Below are positions 40,358 to 49,000 of a stretch of 64,000 nucleotides of DNA, piece by piece. The notes under the pieces are model-generated. The model made no database searches. It was not told where the DNA came from and worked only from the letters and a program-made list of their open reading frames with translations. Each line of letters begins with the position of its first letter. Position 1 is the stretch's first letter. The stretch is from the NCBI GenBank assembly GCA_020638635.1, contig JACKIE010000012.1, positions 26,045-90,044 on the forward strand, in the 5' to 3' direction. The stretch is from Planctomycetota bacterium (lineage in GTDB: Bacteria; Planctomycetota; UBA8742; UBA2392). A program made the translations under genes and the position numbers.

Positions 40358-40915
40358 GTGCGCAGTCTCTTCGTGATGCTTTTACTGCTTGCCTGTTCCG
40401 GGCTTGTCATAGCCCAGCAACCCGTTAATCGTTCCACGCAGGAGCAACTGCGAGATCAATTCAAAGAGCGCGCATCGAGGGGCGAAGGTGCGACGGAAGG
40501 GGCTCAGCAAGCAGCACCGAAGGAAGATAAACTGCTTGAAGACCTGCTGATCGGCCTGTTTGTAATCTCGCCCGCACTGCTCATCATCTTTGTTTTTGTG
40601 TGTCTCCACATCGTGAAGGCACGATCACCCCTGCTTGTCTGCTCGAACTGTCACTGGCGCGGCAAAAAGCTGGAGTGCGCAAAGACCGGGCAGGTCACAG
40701 ACCCAACGCACCGCGCCATCGCAAATCGGGTCATGGATGGCGGCTGGGTAGTGCTTGAGCTGTTCCAATGGGTGAAGGGCGACTACGTTTGCCCCCGCTG
40801 CGGACGAGACAGTTTTGAAGTCGCCTCCAAGTTGCCACCTCCGCCTCCCCGGAAGCATGTGCGTGAACTTCCCGGCCACAGACAACGTCAGCGCGACGAT
40901 GGGCGCGCGCCATGA
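40358..40915 (+). CDS. Membrane protein with C-terminal zinc-ribbon pair
   Basis: A 185-residue protein. A signal-like segment ends in VIAQ (about residue 20). A charged linker follows, then one strong membrane segment (about 64-86). A cytoplasmic domain then carries two Cys pairs, CSNC and CPRC, able to bind zinc. The tail is Pro- and Arg-rich. I do not recognise a family. The start is GTG 40358; an ATG six codons later is the alternative. The stop overlaps the start of the macro-domain gene (ATGA), so the two are coupled. Confidence 0.7.
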   Translation: MRSLFVMLLLLACSGLVIAQQPVNRSTQEQLRDQFKERASRGEGATEGAQQAAPKEDKLLEDLLIGLFVISPALLIIFVFVCLHIVKARSPLLVCSNCHWRGKKLECAKTGQVTDPTHRAIANRVMDGGWVVLELFQWVKGDYVCPRCGRDSFEVASKLPPPPPRKHVRELPGHRQRQRDDGRAP

Positions 40916-41472
40916 CCACGCAACTATGGGAACGAAAGATCAAGGGTTGCCTCCTGTCAGTGGTGCAAGGTGACCTGACCCTTCAGCAGGTGGACGCCAT
41001 CGTGAACGCCGCCAACGAGCAGTTGCATCACGGCGGCGGCGTGGCGGGCGCGATCGTGCGTGCCGGCGGCGCAATCATTCAAACCGAAAGCAACGCCTGG
41101 GTGAAAACGCACGGGCGCGTTCCGACCGGCAGCGCGGCCATCACCGGCGCGGGCGAGCTGTCGGCCAGGCACGTGATTCACGCCGTGGGGCCGATCTGGG
41201 GCACGGGCGACGAGGTGAACAAGCTGGCTTCGGCAGTGCGCAGCGCGCTGGAGCTGGCCGAGCAGCACAAGTTGGCAAGCATCAGCCTGCCGGCTATCAG
41301 CAGCGGGATTTACGGCTTCCCCAAAGAGCTGTGCGCCAAGACGTTCTTCGACACCATCGAAAACTGGCTGGATGAAAGGCCCAAGCGCAGCCTGGCCGAA
41401 ATCCGCCTCTGCAACTTCGACAACCCCACCGCCAATGTGTTCGAGCGCGAAGCCCGCCGCCGCTTCGGTTAG
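40912..41472 (+). CDS. Macro-domain protein (ADP-ribose binding/hydrolase)
   Basis: A 186-residue single macro domain of the O-acetyl-ADP-ribose deacetylase/YmdB-like group. The ADP-ribose site is visible as VQGDLT, DAIVNAANEQLHHGGGVAGAI and SISLPAISSGIYGFP. It should bind ADP-ribose and may remove ADP-ribosyl or O-acetyl-ADP-ribose. It is translationally coupled to the zinc-ribbon membrane protein, an unusual partner for a macro protein. A 300-bp palindromic element fills the gap to the convergent M16 gene. Confidence 0.93.
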   Translation: MTTQLWERKIKGCLLSVVQGDLTLQQVDAIVNAANEQLHHGGGVAGAIVRAGGAIIQTESNAWVKTHGRVPTGSAAITGAGELSARHVIHAVGPIWGTGDEVNKLASAVRSALELAEQHKLASISLPAISSGIYGFPKELCAKTFFDTIENWLDERPKRSLAEIRLCNFDNPTANVFEREARRRFG

Positions 41473-41479
41473 AACAGTC

Positions 41480-41783
41480 CCCCAGAGCCCATCGTGTAAA
41501 CGATGGGTTTCCGCGCCTATCCACAACTCGCAGGCGAAAGACTTGGCAACCGCGAAGAGCCGCAAAGGGCCGCGAAGAACGGCAACTGCAGACTCACGCG
41601 GAGGCGCCAAGGCGCCAAGAACTGCAGAGTTTTTCTTGGCGGCTTGACGCCTTGGCGTGAGACCGTTTTGTTGTTGTTCACGGCCTTCGCGAACTTCGCG
41701 TCAAATGGGCCACAAAAACACGAAAGCACGAAAGGCACTGCCACGCGCGCGGAGGCCCATCGTTTACACGATGGGCTCTGGGG
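41480..41783. mobile_element. MITE-like element with 37-bp terminal inverted repeats
   Basis: Left end 41480-41516 and right end 41747-41783 are inverted copies, 35 of 37 identical. Each end contains its own palindrome CCCATCGTGTAAACGATGGG. Inside are decamer repeats (CGCGAAGAGC, CGCAAAGGGC, CGCGAAGAAC at 41551-41580), GGCGCCAA repeats, an inverted GACGCCTTGGCG arm, and CGAAAG repeats. It fills the gap between the convergent macro and M16 genes. No open frame for a transposase is present, and no target-site duplication is clear. Confidence 0.7.
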
Positions 41784-41789
41784 CGAATG

Positions 41790-43070
41790 CTAACCGAGGC
41801 GGTACTCGGAGTGCGGGCGCAGCTTCTTCAGCATGGCCTTCACTTGCGCGGGCTTCACGTTGCGGATGTCTTTCAACTGCTGCTCGGGCGTCTGCTTGAA
41901 ACCCAGCACGTGCTGGAACACCAGGTCGCTTGCCCTTGCGCCCTGCGAATCCCAGGCCGAGCGCCGGGCCTCGATCAGGCTTTCCCGCACGGCCGCGAAC
42001 TCCTGCTCGCTGAACCCCTTCTGCAGCCGCTTGAACTCGCTGCGGATCAGCTTGATCGCCAGCTCCGCACGGCCGGGGTCCACGGCCGCCTGGGCCACGA
42101 TGCTGCCGCGCGCGCGGTGGTACTGGCTGTGGACGGCATAGGCCAGGCCGTGCTCTTCGCGCACGACTTTGAACAGGCGGCTCATGCCGTAACCGCCAAG
42201 CAGGGCGTCGGCGTACAGCATGGGCGCGAAGCCAGGTTCACCGTACACGGCGCCGCCTGACCAGGTGAACAGCAGGTGGGTCTGCTCGGTTTCTGCCTTT
42301 TCGATGTCGCGGCGCACGGCCTTGCGGTTGGCCAGCCGCAGCGCCCCGGGGAGGGTCACGCGGCGGGCGCGCGGCAGGGTCAACTTGCGCGACAGAGTTG
42401 CCAGTGCGTGTAAAGGAGTAACGGGGCCTGTAACGAAAGCGAGCACCTGCGCGTTACCGACCAGTGACCGTTGACGGGTCAACAGGCTCAACGGCGTGAT
42501 GGCCGGCAGGTCCTCGATGGCGCCCAGTTCGTGGATCGCGCCAGGCGTGCCGGCGTAAGTCCTTTGCGTGGCGCGCAATGCGGCCCAGGCCGGCTTGTCG
42601 TCCTGCATCGCGCGCAACTCGTTCTCAAGCTGGTAGCGCTCCTGCTCGACCTGATCGGCACGCAATGCGCTTCCATCAGGGCTGAGGGCCGGGCGCGTGA
42701 GGATTTCGACAAGAAGCGACAGTGCCCCCTCAAGCTCTTTGGAACCCTTGGGCAGGTAGCGCTCGGCCGGGAATTCGACCGTGGCGGTGACGGCCTGTAC
42801 GTCAGCGAAGCGCGTGACGCCTACGCCGAGCGTGGCGCCGTACAGCTCTTCGCAAGCGCGGGCCAGTTCGCGGCGCGAGGGGTGGTCGGCGCTGGCGTTG
42901 CGCAGCACGCGCGAAAGCAGGGAATTTTCCGTGGCGACTCGAGGTTGAATGGGCTCGAGCAGGTAAACGCGAGCGCGAATGGTCTTGAAGCGCTCGCTCT
43001 CGTAGCCAAACAGGCGCACGCCGGGCTGGGGGCGGTAGGACTGGAATTCGCGGTAACGGGTCAGCTTCAT
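41790..43070 (-). CDS. M16-family protein resembling YfmF, without zinc motif
   Basis: A 426-residue protein with the two-domain M16 metallopeptidase fold. The order of blocks (RVATENSLLSRVL, ELYGATLGVGV, EQERYQLENELRAMQDDK, GGYGMSRLFKVVREEHGLAYAV) matches YfmF, which acts with YfmH in the elongation factor P 5-aminopentanol modification of Bacillus. No HxxEH or inverted HxxEH zinc motif is present, so it is probably a non-catalytic subunit. The expected active M16 partner is not in the window. ATG 43070 begins the family-like region; the open frame extends far upstream without family character. Confidence 0.82.
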   Translation of the reverse strand: MKLTRYREFQSYRPQPGVRLFGYESERFKTIRARVYLLEPIQPRVATENSLLSRVLRNASADHPSRRELARACEELYGATLGVGVTRFADVQAVTATVEFPAERYLPKGSKELEGALSLLVEILTRPALSPDGSALRADQVEQERYQLENELRAMQDDKPAWAALRATQRTYAGTPGAIHELGAIEDLPAITPLSLLTRQRSLVGNAQVLAFVTGPVTPLHALATLSRKLTLPRARRVTLPGALRLANRKAVRRDIEKAETEQTHLLFTWSGGAVYGEPGFAPMLYADALLGGYGMSRLFKVVREEHGLAYAVHSQYHRARGSIVAQAAVDPGRAELAIKLIRSEFKRLQKGFSEQEFAAVRESLIEARRSAWDSQGARASDLVFQHVLGFKQTPEQQLKDIRNVKPAQVKAMLKKLRPHSEYRLG

Positions 43071-43412
43071 GGCGCGTATCAGTTGCAGGTACAAATGCGG
43101 CGGCGGAGTGTAGCAGACGCAGGGCCGGAAGCAGCGGTTAATAGGAGCGTGAAATCGGGCGTCAGGAACGGGCAACAACCGGAACCCGGGATTGACGAAA
43201 GGACAACGCGGGATTGATGACGAGACAACAGGTTTTCCCGAAACTTTCGAAGCAGATGGACGTTTAAAGCGAAGTAAATCCCGAGGGGCCGGGAAGCAAA
43301 GGCCCCGACAGCGCGCCGCAGAGGCACCGATCCGCGCGCGCTGACCCTGGAAAGAAGAGACGGCTGAAGCAGCCGAAAATGCGCGTGTAGGCGCGCGAGG
43401 AGATGTTTTGCC
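43071..43412. other. Divergent intergenic region
   Basis: These 342 bases separate the M16 gene (minus) from the 80-residue protein gene (plus). A short GGGGCC...GGCCCC inverted pair lies near 43283-43308. I see no convincing promoter boxes, RNA gene or open frame. Confidence 0.45.
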
Positions 43413-43655
43413 ATGACGAAAATGATGACCCGAGCGATGCTCAAGGAGACGGTGCTCGACGCCTACTCCAACCGCGTTTACCTGGGCGACCGCGCCCTGG
43501 ACCTGAATTCCGGCATGCTCTGTGTCGTAGTGGACCACTGCCCGGAGCTGGGCCCGGAAAGCCTGTACGTTCAGCTGGTAGAGGGCGAAGGCCCCGCCAT
43601 GAGCTACTGGGTTGAACCGGGCGCCCTGGTCAAGATTCCCCGCAACGCGGCCTAG
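43413..43655 (+). CDS. 80-residue hypothetical protein
   Basis: A small soluble protein with alternating strands (VYLGDRALDLNSGMLCVVVDH, LYVQLVEGEG) and a closing YWVEPGALVKIP, suggesting a compact beta-barrel. I do not recognise a family. AGGAG (43399-43403) precedes ATG 43413 by nine bases. It stands alone, and a hairpin with a T-rich tail lies about 110 bp downstream. Confidence 0.65.
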   Translation: MTKMMTRAMLKETVLDAYSNRVYLGDRALDLNSGMLCVVVDHCPELGPESLYVQLVEGEGPAMSYWVEPGALVKIPRNAA

Positions 43656-43768
43656 CACCCGCGTGGGCAGCCCCCCCGCCCACCCGGGAATAGGCCATTT
43701 ACACGGCTCGTTAGAATTGTGTTCGCGCGTCGGTTTCCGTCCCCCCGACCAACCGATGCGCGCAGGGA

Positions 43769-43804
43769 CAGGCGGCAGGCCCCCCCAGCCGCCTGCTCTC
43801 TTTT
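43769..43804 (+). terminator. Intrinsic terminator upstream of rnc
   Basis: Stem CAGGCGGC/GCCGCCTG (43769-43776, 43788-43795) is followed by CTCTCTTTT. An earlier hairpin, GTGGGC/GCCCAC, lies near 43661-43679. Both loops contain a run of seven C residues. The rest of 43656-43950 holds nothing else that I can support. Confidence 0.7.
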
Positions 43805-43954
43805 AAGCGGCTTCCGGCGTCACTCCATCCCTGCGCTGTGCATCATCTCGCGGCCCACCTGTGCGTGCTCGGCAGCTGCGCGGCGTCTCCTCTTGAGCGG
43901 TGTGCCTAACCTTGTGCGAAGTGCACCGGTCACCTACGATGTAGAAAGTGAGCG

Positions 43955-44006
43955 GTCCGAGACGTCCCTCGGGGGGCGCCTCGGACTCCTCACGCGACGT
44001 GAGGAG
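43955..44006 (+). promoter_or_regulatory. Tandem hairpins in the rnc leader that can mask the ribosome-binding site
   Basis: Hairpin A: GTCCGAG (43955-43961) with CTCGGAC (43980-43986). Hairpin B: CTCCTCAC (43986-43993) with GTGAGGAG (43999-44006), loop GCGAC. The GAGGAG ribosome-binding site (44001-44006) is the 3' arm of B. RNase III cleaves a hairpin in its own leader in E. coli, so an equivalent autoregulation is plausible here. Confidence 0.55.
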
Positions 44007-44012
44007 AAGTGT

Positions 44013-44825
44013 ATGACGACCGAATCGGCCGACCGGGCCCGCCCGGCTGCGACGGTGCCGAAATCCGCCAAGGGCAAGTCCGACAGCGAGCGGCTGGTGC
44101 GCGCGGCCGAACTGCTCGGCTACGAGTTCAAGAACACCGACCCGCTGCGCCACGCGCTGACCCACAGCAGCGCCAAATCAAGCAAGCACCCCAGCAATGA
44201 ACGCATGGAGTTCCTGGGCGACGCGGTGCTTGGCCTGATCGTGAGCGAGATGCTGTACCGCATGTACCCGGACTTCCCGGAGGGCGAACTGACCCGGGTG
44301 AAGTCCGTAGCCGTCAGCCGCGCCGTGCTAGCCGACCGCGTGCGCGAGATGGGCTTCGCCGAGTTGATGTATCTAGGCAAGGGCGTGCGGCGCGAAGGCG
44401 GGGCGCGGCTGCCGACAAGCATCCTGGCCAACCTCTACGAAGCGCTGCTATGCGCCCTCTATGAGGAAGGCGGCTTGGAAGAAGCTCGCCGATTCGTGGA
44501 GGCCGACCTGGGGCCGGTGATCCAGAGCATCACCAACCACCAGTTCCAGCAGAACTACAAGTCGGCCCTGCAGCACCTGGTGCAGTCCAAGAGCGACCGC
44601 GCGCCTGCCTACAAGGTGATCAGCGAAGTCGGCCCCGACCACCAGAAAGAGTTTCACGTCGTCGTTTCCGTTGACGGTGTCACATTCGGCCCCGGTGTGG
44701 GACGTAACAAGAAGGAAGCAGAGCAGCGGGCAGCCAAAGCCGCACTGACCGAACTGCTGAAGGAGTTCGACAAGGAAGACGATGACGACGACCTCCTCGA
44801 AGTCCCCGTTCCCGAAGACGAGTAA
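44013..44825 (+). CDS. rnc: Ribonuclease III
   Basis: A 270-residue double-strand RNA endonuclease for rRNA and mRNA processing. The signature ERMEFLGDAVLG (63-74) carries Glu66 and Asp70. The second active-site block ANLYEALLCALY has Glu143, with Asn140 where E. coli has Asp114. A dsRNA-binding domain follows (about 178-250), ending with RNKKEAEQRAAKAALT, and the tail is strongly acidic. ATG 44013 is set by GAGGAG at 44001-44006. The 3' end overlaps the next gene by 44 bp in another frame. Confidence 0.96.
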   Translation: MTTESADRARPAATVPKSAKGKSDSERLVRAAELLGYEFKNTDPLRHALTHSSAKSSKHPSNERMEFLGDAVLGLIVSEMLYRMYPDFPEGELTRVKSVAVSRAVLADRVREMGFAELMYLGKGVRREGGARLPTSILANLYEALLCALYEEGGLEEARRFVEADLGPVIQSITNHQFQQNYKSALQHLVQSKSDRAPAYKVISEVGPDHQKEFHVVVSVDGVTFGPGVGRNKKEAEQRAAKAALTELLKEFDKEDDDDDLLEVPVPEDE

Positions 44826-45501
44826 ACTGCACCACCCGGCCCTGCGCGGCCTGGCGGCCGGCCTGGGCGCCGGCCTGCTGGTGTGCCTGTCCGCGTGGCT
44901 GAACCCGCTGGCCGCGTCCGACCGCCCCGCGCTGGCGCTGCTGGCGGTCACGATCTCCCTGCCCCTGGGTGTTTTGCTGGCGCGCCACACCGCCGGCGTG
45001 CGCGACGCCGGCGGCGTCGGCCTTGCCGCCCTGGTCGCGGCGCTGGGTTTGGCAGCCTGCGTAAGCCTGTTTGAGCCCGCTTTGCTCGTCCGCACGGCCT
45101 CGTGGTGCATCGCGGCGGGCGTGCTGGGTGTTTCGGTCAGCTCCACGGTCCGGGGCGCCGGCGTGGCGGTGACAGCGGCCTGGCTTGTGCTGTGCGGCCT
45201 GCCGTTCTTCTACTGGCGGCTGCCGATTCTAACCTCGAGCGCCGAAGCCTGGGCCCTGCAGGGCTGCCCCTGGCTGGGCTTCGCGCAGGATGCGGTCGGC
45301 GGCGACCCGCTGCGGCGGCCGGTGCTGTACTTGGGACATTGGTCCGAGCTTTCGGGCAACACCGGCATGGGCATGCTGGAAGCTTCAACCCTGTGGCTGG
45401 CCGCGGTGCCGGCCTTTGGCGCGCTGCTTGTCGCATCGTCTGGTGGGCGCAAACGTGAGCAGAAAGAAAGTGCTGCTGTCCTGGAGCGGGTTGGGGCGTG
45501 A
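44782..45501 (+). CDS. Membrane protein between rnc and the CARF-like gene
   Basis: A 239-residue protein with about six hydrophobic segments (near 22-42, 48-68, 80-98, 102-122, 125-147 and 205-222). A soluble stretch (about 155-200) contains WLGFAQDAVGGDP. I do not recognise a family. It starts inside the acidic tail of rnc (44-bp overlap) and its own 3' end overlaps the CARF-like gene by 47 bp. All three genes are thus tightly interleaved on one strand and probably co-translated. No signal cleavage site or catalytic motif is visible. It could be the membrane partner or output of the sensor protein. Confidence 0.7.
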   Translation: MTTTSSKSPFPKTSKLHHPALRGLAAGLGAGLLVCLSAWLNPLAASDRPALALLAVTISLPLGVLLARHTAGVRDAGGVGLAALVAALGLAACVSLFEPALLVRTASWCIAAGVLGVSVSSTVRGAGVAVTAAWLVLCGLPFFYWRLPILTSSAEAWALQGCPWLGFAQDAVGGDPLRRPVLYLGHWSELSGNTGMGMLEASTLWLAAVPAFGALLVASSGGRKREQKESAAVLERVGA

Positions 45502-46000
45502 GCCCTACACCTTCCGTTCCGGCCAATCGGTCCCCGGCGCGCACCTGCAGCTGCTGCGCGACTCGGAGTATGCCGGCTGCTTCGACCAGCACCTGCTGCT
45601 GGCGGTGCCGGAAACCCTGGCCGATTCCGAGCGCCTGGTGCGCGAGCTGATGGCGATTCCCAAGCCGGTGCACACGGAAATCAAGGTGCTGCGCCTGGCG
45701 AACCCGACCGACCACCGCGAGATAGCCTACGCGCTGGTCAGATTTCTCGAGGAGGCGGATCGAAATTCCCGCCTCCTCGATCACGAACTCTTCGTGCTGC
45801 TCAACACCGGCACGCCCCAGATGCAGACGGTGTGGGTCACGCTGGTGACCCAGGGGCTGTGCGACTTACGCATCATCCAGACCAGCCCGGCGGTGTTGGC
45901 ACAGCGCAGCGGCTCGCCCGTGGCCCAGGAGTTGCGGCTGGACATGCAGGGTTGGGCGACCATGTTCCGCAACATCCGGGAGCGCCGCCCGGAGGCGTGA
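45455..46000 (+). CDS. Stand-alone CARF-fold protein resembling the RtcR sensor domain
   Basis: A 181-residue soluble protein. The block order follows the N-terminal CARF domain of RtcR, the sigma-54 activator of RNA repair. There is a first strand KKVLLSWSG, a LANPTDHREIAYALVRFLEEA segment equivalent to RtcR's NPWDFEEVY helix, the ligand-loop motif LLNTGTPQMQ, and LRIIQTSP at the end of the fold. RtcR continues with AAA+ and DNA-binding domains; this protein stops after the sensor. A role in binding cyclic oligonucleotides or RNA ends is inferred only. GTG 45455 is preferred because upstream codons lie inside the membrane protein gene. The gene's 3' 128 bp overlap the Rhs gene on the opposite strand. 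Confidence 0.65.
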   Translation: MSRKKVLLSWSGLGREPYTFRSGQSVPGAHLQLLRDSEYAGCFDQHLLLAVPETLADSERLVRELMAIPKPVHTEIKVLRLANPTDHREIAYALVRFLEEADRNSRLLDHELFVLLNTGTPQMQTVWVTLVTQGLCDLRIIQTSPAVLAQRSGSPVAQELRLDMQGWATMFRNIRERRPEA

Positions 46001-49000
46001 TGTCAGCCAGCCTGCCCCACGGTGCAAAGCTGTAGCCCTCACGTGGCACGCACCAGCGTCCCACACGCGGGTCGTATCGGCGGCCGTCGGCTTCGTAACT
46101 GCCGAAGCGGCACGAGCCGCCCTCGCGCGTCGCACGGTCATAGCGCCAGCCGCGGAACAGGTAGCGTGCGCCCGGGTCCATGTCGTAGCCGGCCTCGCTG
46201 ACGCCCAGGGGAGGCAGCGCGCGATAGCGAGCGCCGGCAGCCGACGTTGCGCGGCCGCGCACCGTAAGCCATTCGCCCTGGGGGTCCACTTCCGAGATTT
46301 CGAGGTGGGCAGGGCGCGACACGTCGGGCGTCAGCCAGCCGCCTCGAAGCCACGGTGAGAAGCCCGCGCCCGGTACGCTGAGGGTGGAGGTATCGGTGGT
46401 CGGGTCGTAGCTCCAGGCTGATTCGCCCGCGGACAGCCTAGCCTCGAACACCACGAAGCGCGCGCCCAGGCTCTGCACGGCGTCCGCGATCAGGCCCTGC
46501 GGGTCGCTGACATCGAGCGTGCCCGCGGTGTTGTCCAGCACCGCGCCGGCCAGGAAGGCCGCGGGCAGGGAAATCGCCAGTTCGCGCCCTGCCAGCGCGC
46601 CGGCGTTCATACCCGCGGGCGTGACCTGGATGCGCGTGACGCCCGGCTCCGGCGTGTCGGCCTGGGCCGTGAGTTCGCTGCCCTCGGGAGCATCGTACAG
46701 GATGCCGCGCCGCACGGGCGCGCCGAAGGGCAGGTAGTCGAATTCCGCGATACGCGCGCCCGCCTGGTCCGTGAGCCCGATCAGGCTGCCGTCCTGGTCG
46801 TGGTGGCGATAACGCCAGGTGCCGTCTACACGCTCTGCTAGGATGTTCCGGCTGGATCGCGCGTACTGGACACGGCCAACCTCCACGCCTGAAGCATCCA
46901 ACAGGATCTCCTCAATGGGTGTGGCGTCATCGCCGGCGCCATATAGCAGCACGGTGCGGGACACCAGCACGCCCCCTTCATACTCGTCCTCGAGCACCCG
47001 ACGTCCCAGCGCGTCGTGGCGCAGGCGGCGCAGGGGAACGGCGACGCTCTGAGTGCCATCGAAGGCAACCGTGCGTCCGCGATAGTCATGGGTAAACCAG
47101 AGCTCCGCGGCCGCATCCTGCGTCACGCGACCAGCCGCGTCGTGCGCGAACTCCAGGCCGTCCGCAGAGGCGTAGCGACTGCAGCCGCCGGCTGCCTGCG
47201 CATACGCCTGAAGGCGCATTACCTGGCCATCCTGCGCCGTGTCGCGCACGGCCGATTCGCCGATGCGGCTTCCGAAGGCGTCGAGCTGCAGTTCGCGCGA
47301 CATACCGAAAGCAACCGGTTCGCCGGCAGCATCCAGAGCAGCCCCGCCGAGCTCGGCTCCCATGCAGATTCGTGTCAAACGCTGCGCTTGATCGTGAAGC
47401 CATGTGCGGCCGGAACCGCCTTCGTGCTCGCGACGCTCGCGAACAGGAAGGCCGCGCACATCGCGGCGTCGCTCGATCCCCCACAGCACCTGGACTCCGC
47501 GGGTGTGTGCAACCCGGCGGGGAGAGCCCTCGAACCCGAGATCGTAGGAGAATGAGGTCTGGCTGCCGTTGCCGAGCGTGTGCAGAACCGGCCGCGCCTC
47601 CCCCGCCCACTTGCACTCCGCCAGCGTGGCGCCCGTTGACACGTCAATGATGCCGGCAACCCGGGAAAGCGTGTCGCGTGTAAAGGACAGGCTGCCGTTG
47701 TCGCTGAAATCGAGCGAAACCGCATCGCCGTGTACGTTGTATGTGGTCCCGACGGTCCAGGACCCGAGTCCGACCTCGCCCTGCACCAGGGCGAGCGTGC
47801 TGGCCTCAGGCCGGTGAAGGGTGTTCCAGGTCCATGAGGTATGCGCCGAGAACTGCCCATCATGCAGGGAATCGGCACTCGTCAGCCTGCCGGCGCCGTC
47901 GTACTGCCAAGTTTCCCGAGTTGATCCCGCGGTGCCGCCCGCTAACGCAATGTCGCGTTGCAGCAAGAGTCCGCGCCCGTCGTGAAGCTGTGTTACCGTG
48001 GTTCCGGTCTCGTCCAGCCAGCTCGCGAGGTTGGAGTCGGAGTCCCACTCGAGACCGATCACCGTTTCGTCCGGGCGCTGCACGCCGGTGAGGCGGCCGC
48101 GCGAATCGTAAGTGAAGCGGGTTTCCCGGGTAGTCCCGCTTTGCGGCTCAGACTCCGATGTGCACACACGCCGATCATCGCGATCCCACTCATCGCCGGA
48201 AGAGCTGAAGTACTGTCCGCCGCCTGGAAGCTCCCCGCGCAGCGTGTGGCGTGAGCGCAGATCATATCGATGCTCTACTGCGCCTTCAGCCGCGTCGCAG
48301 GCCCTGACCAGGCGGCCCCAGCCGTCCCATTCGAACGTCTGCTCCGTGTTGAACCCGGTACCTTGGTGCCGGCGATTGCGCACGGCCACGACCAGGCCGT
48401 GGGCGTTGTAGTCGGCCTCCCACTGCGCCGTCTCAAGCGCACCAGAGGACTGGTTGAAGTCTCGATACTCGACGTGGAGGGGCAGACCCGCCGCATTCAG
48501 CGTAAACAGGACCTCGTTGCCCGCGGGATCAACTCGTCGCACCAGACGCCCGGCGGCGTCGTGCTCGAACGTGCAGGTGCGGCCCGGTCCGTCATTGAGG
48601 GCGACGATTGCGCCCCGGCCGTCCATGGTCAGGCGCGTCGTTTCAAACCCGTCGCCAATTGCGTCGCCGGACGTGTTTCTGGCGAGTCGCTGTTGAAGAC
48701 AGCGGCGGTCGAGCTCGTCGTAACTCCAGCTGAAGCGTGACAGCACGGCGCCGCCTGCGGCAACGACCGATTCAGCCGCAAGGTTGCCCCCCTCGTCCCA
48801 CTCAAGACTGCGCGAGTGGCCGCCGGGATCAATCACGGAAACTTCGCGCCCGTGCCCGTCATGAGCGTGCAGCGTGGCATGGCCGAGCGGCGTGCGCTCG
48901 GCGGCAAGGCGTCCGTCTAGGTCGTAATCATGCTCGTAGATTCCTTCGACGGCGCTGCCCGCGCCTTCAATGCGGCGCCACAGCAGGCCGCGCTCGTCGT

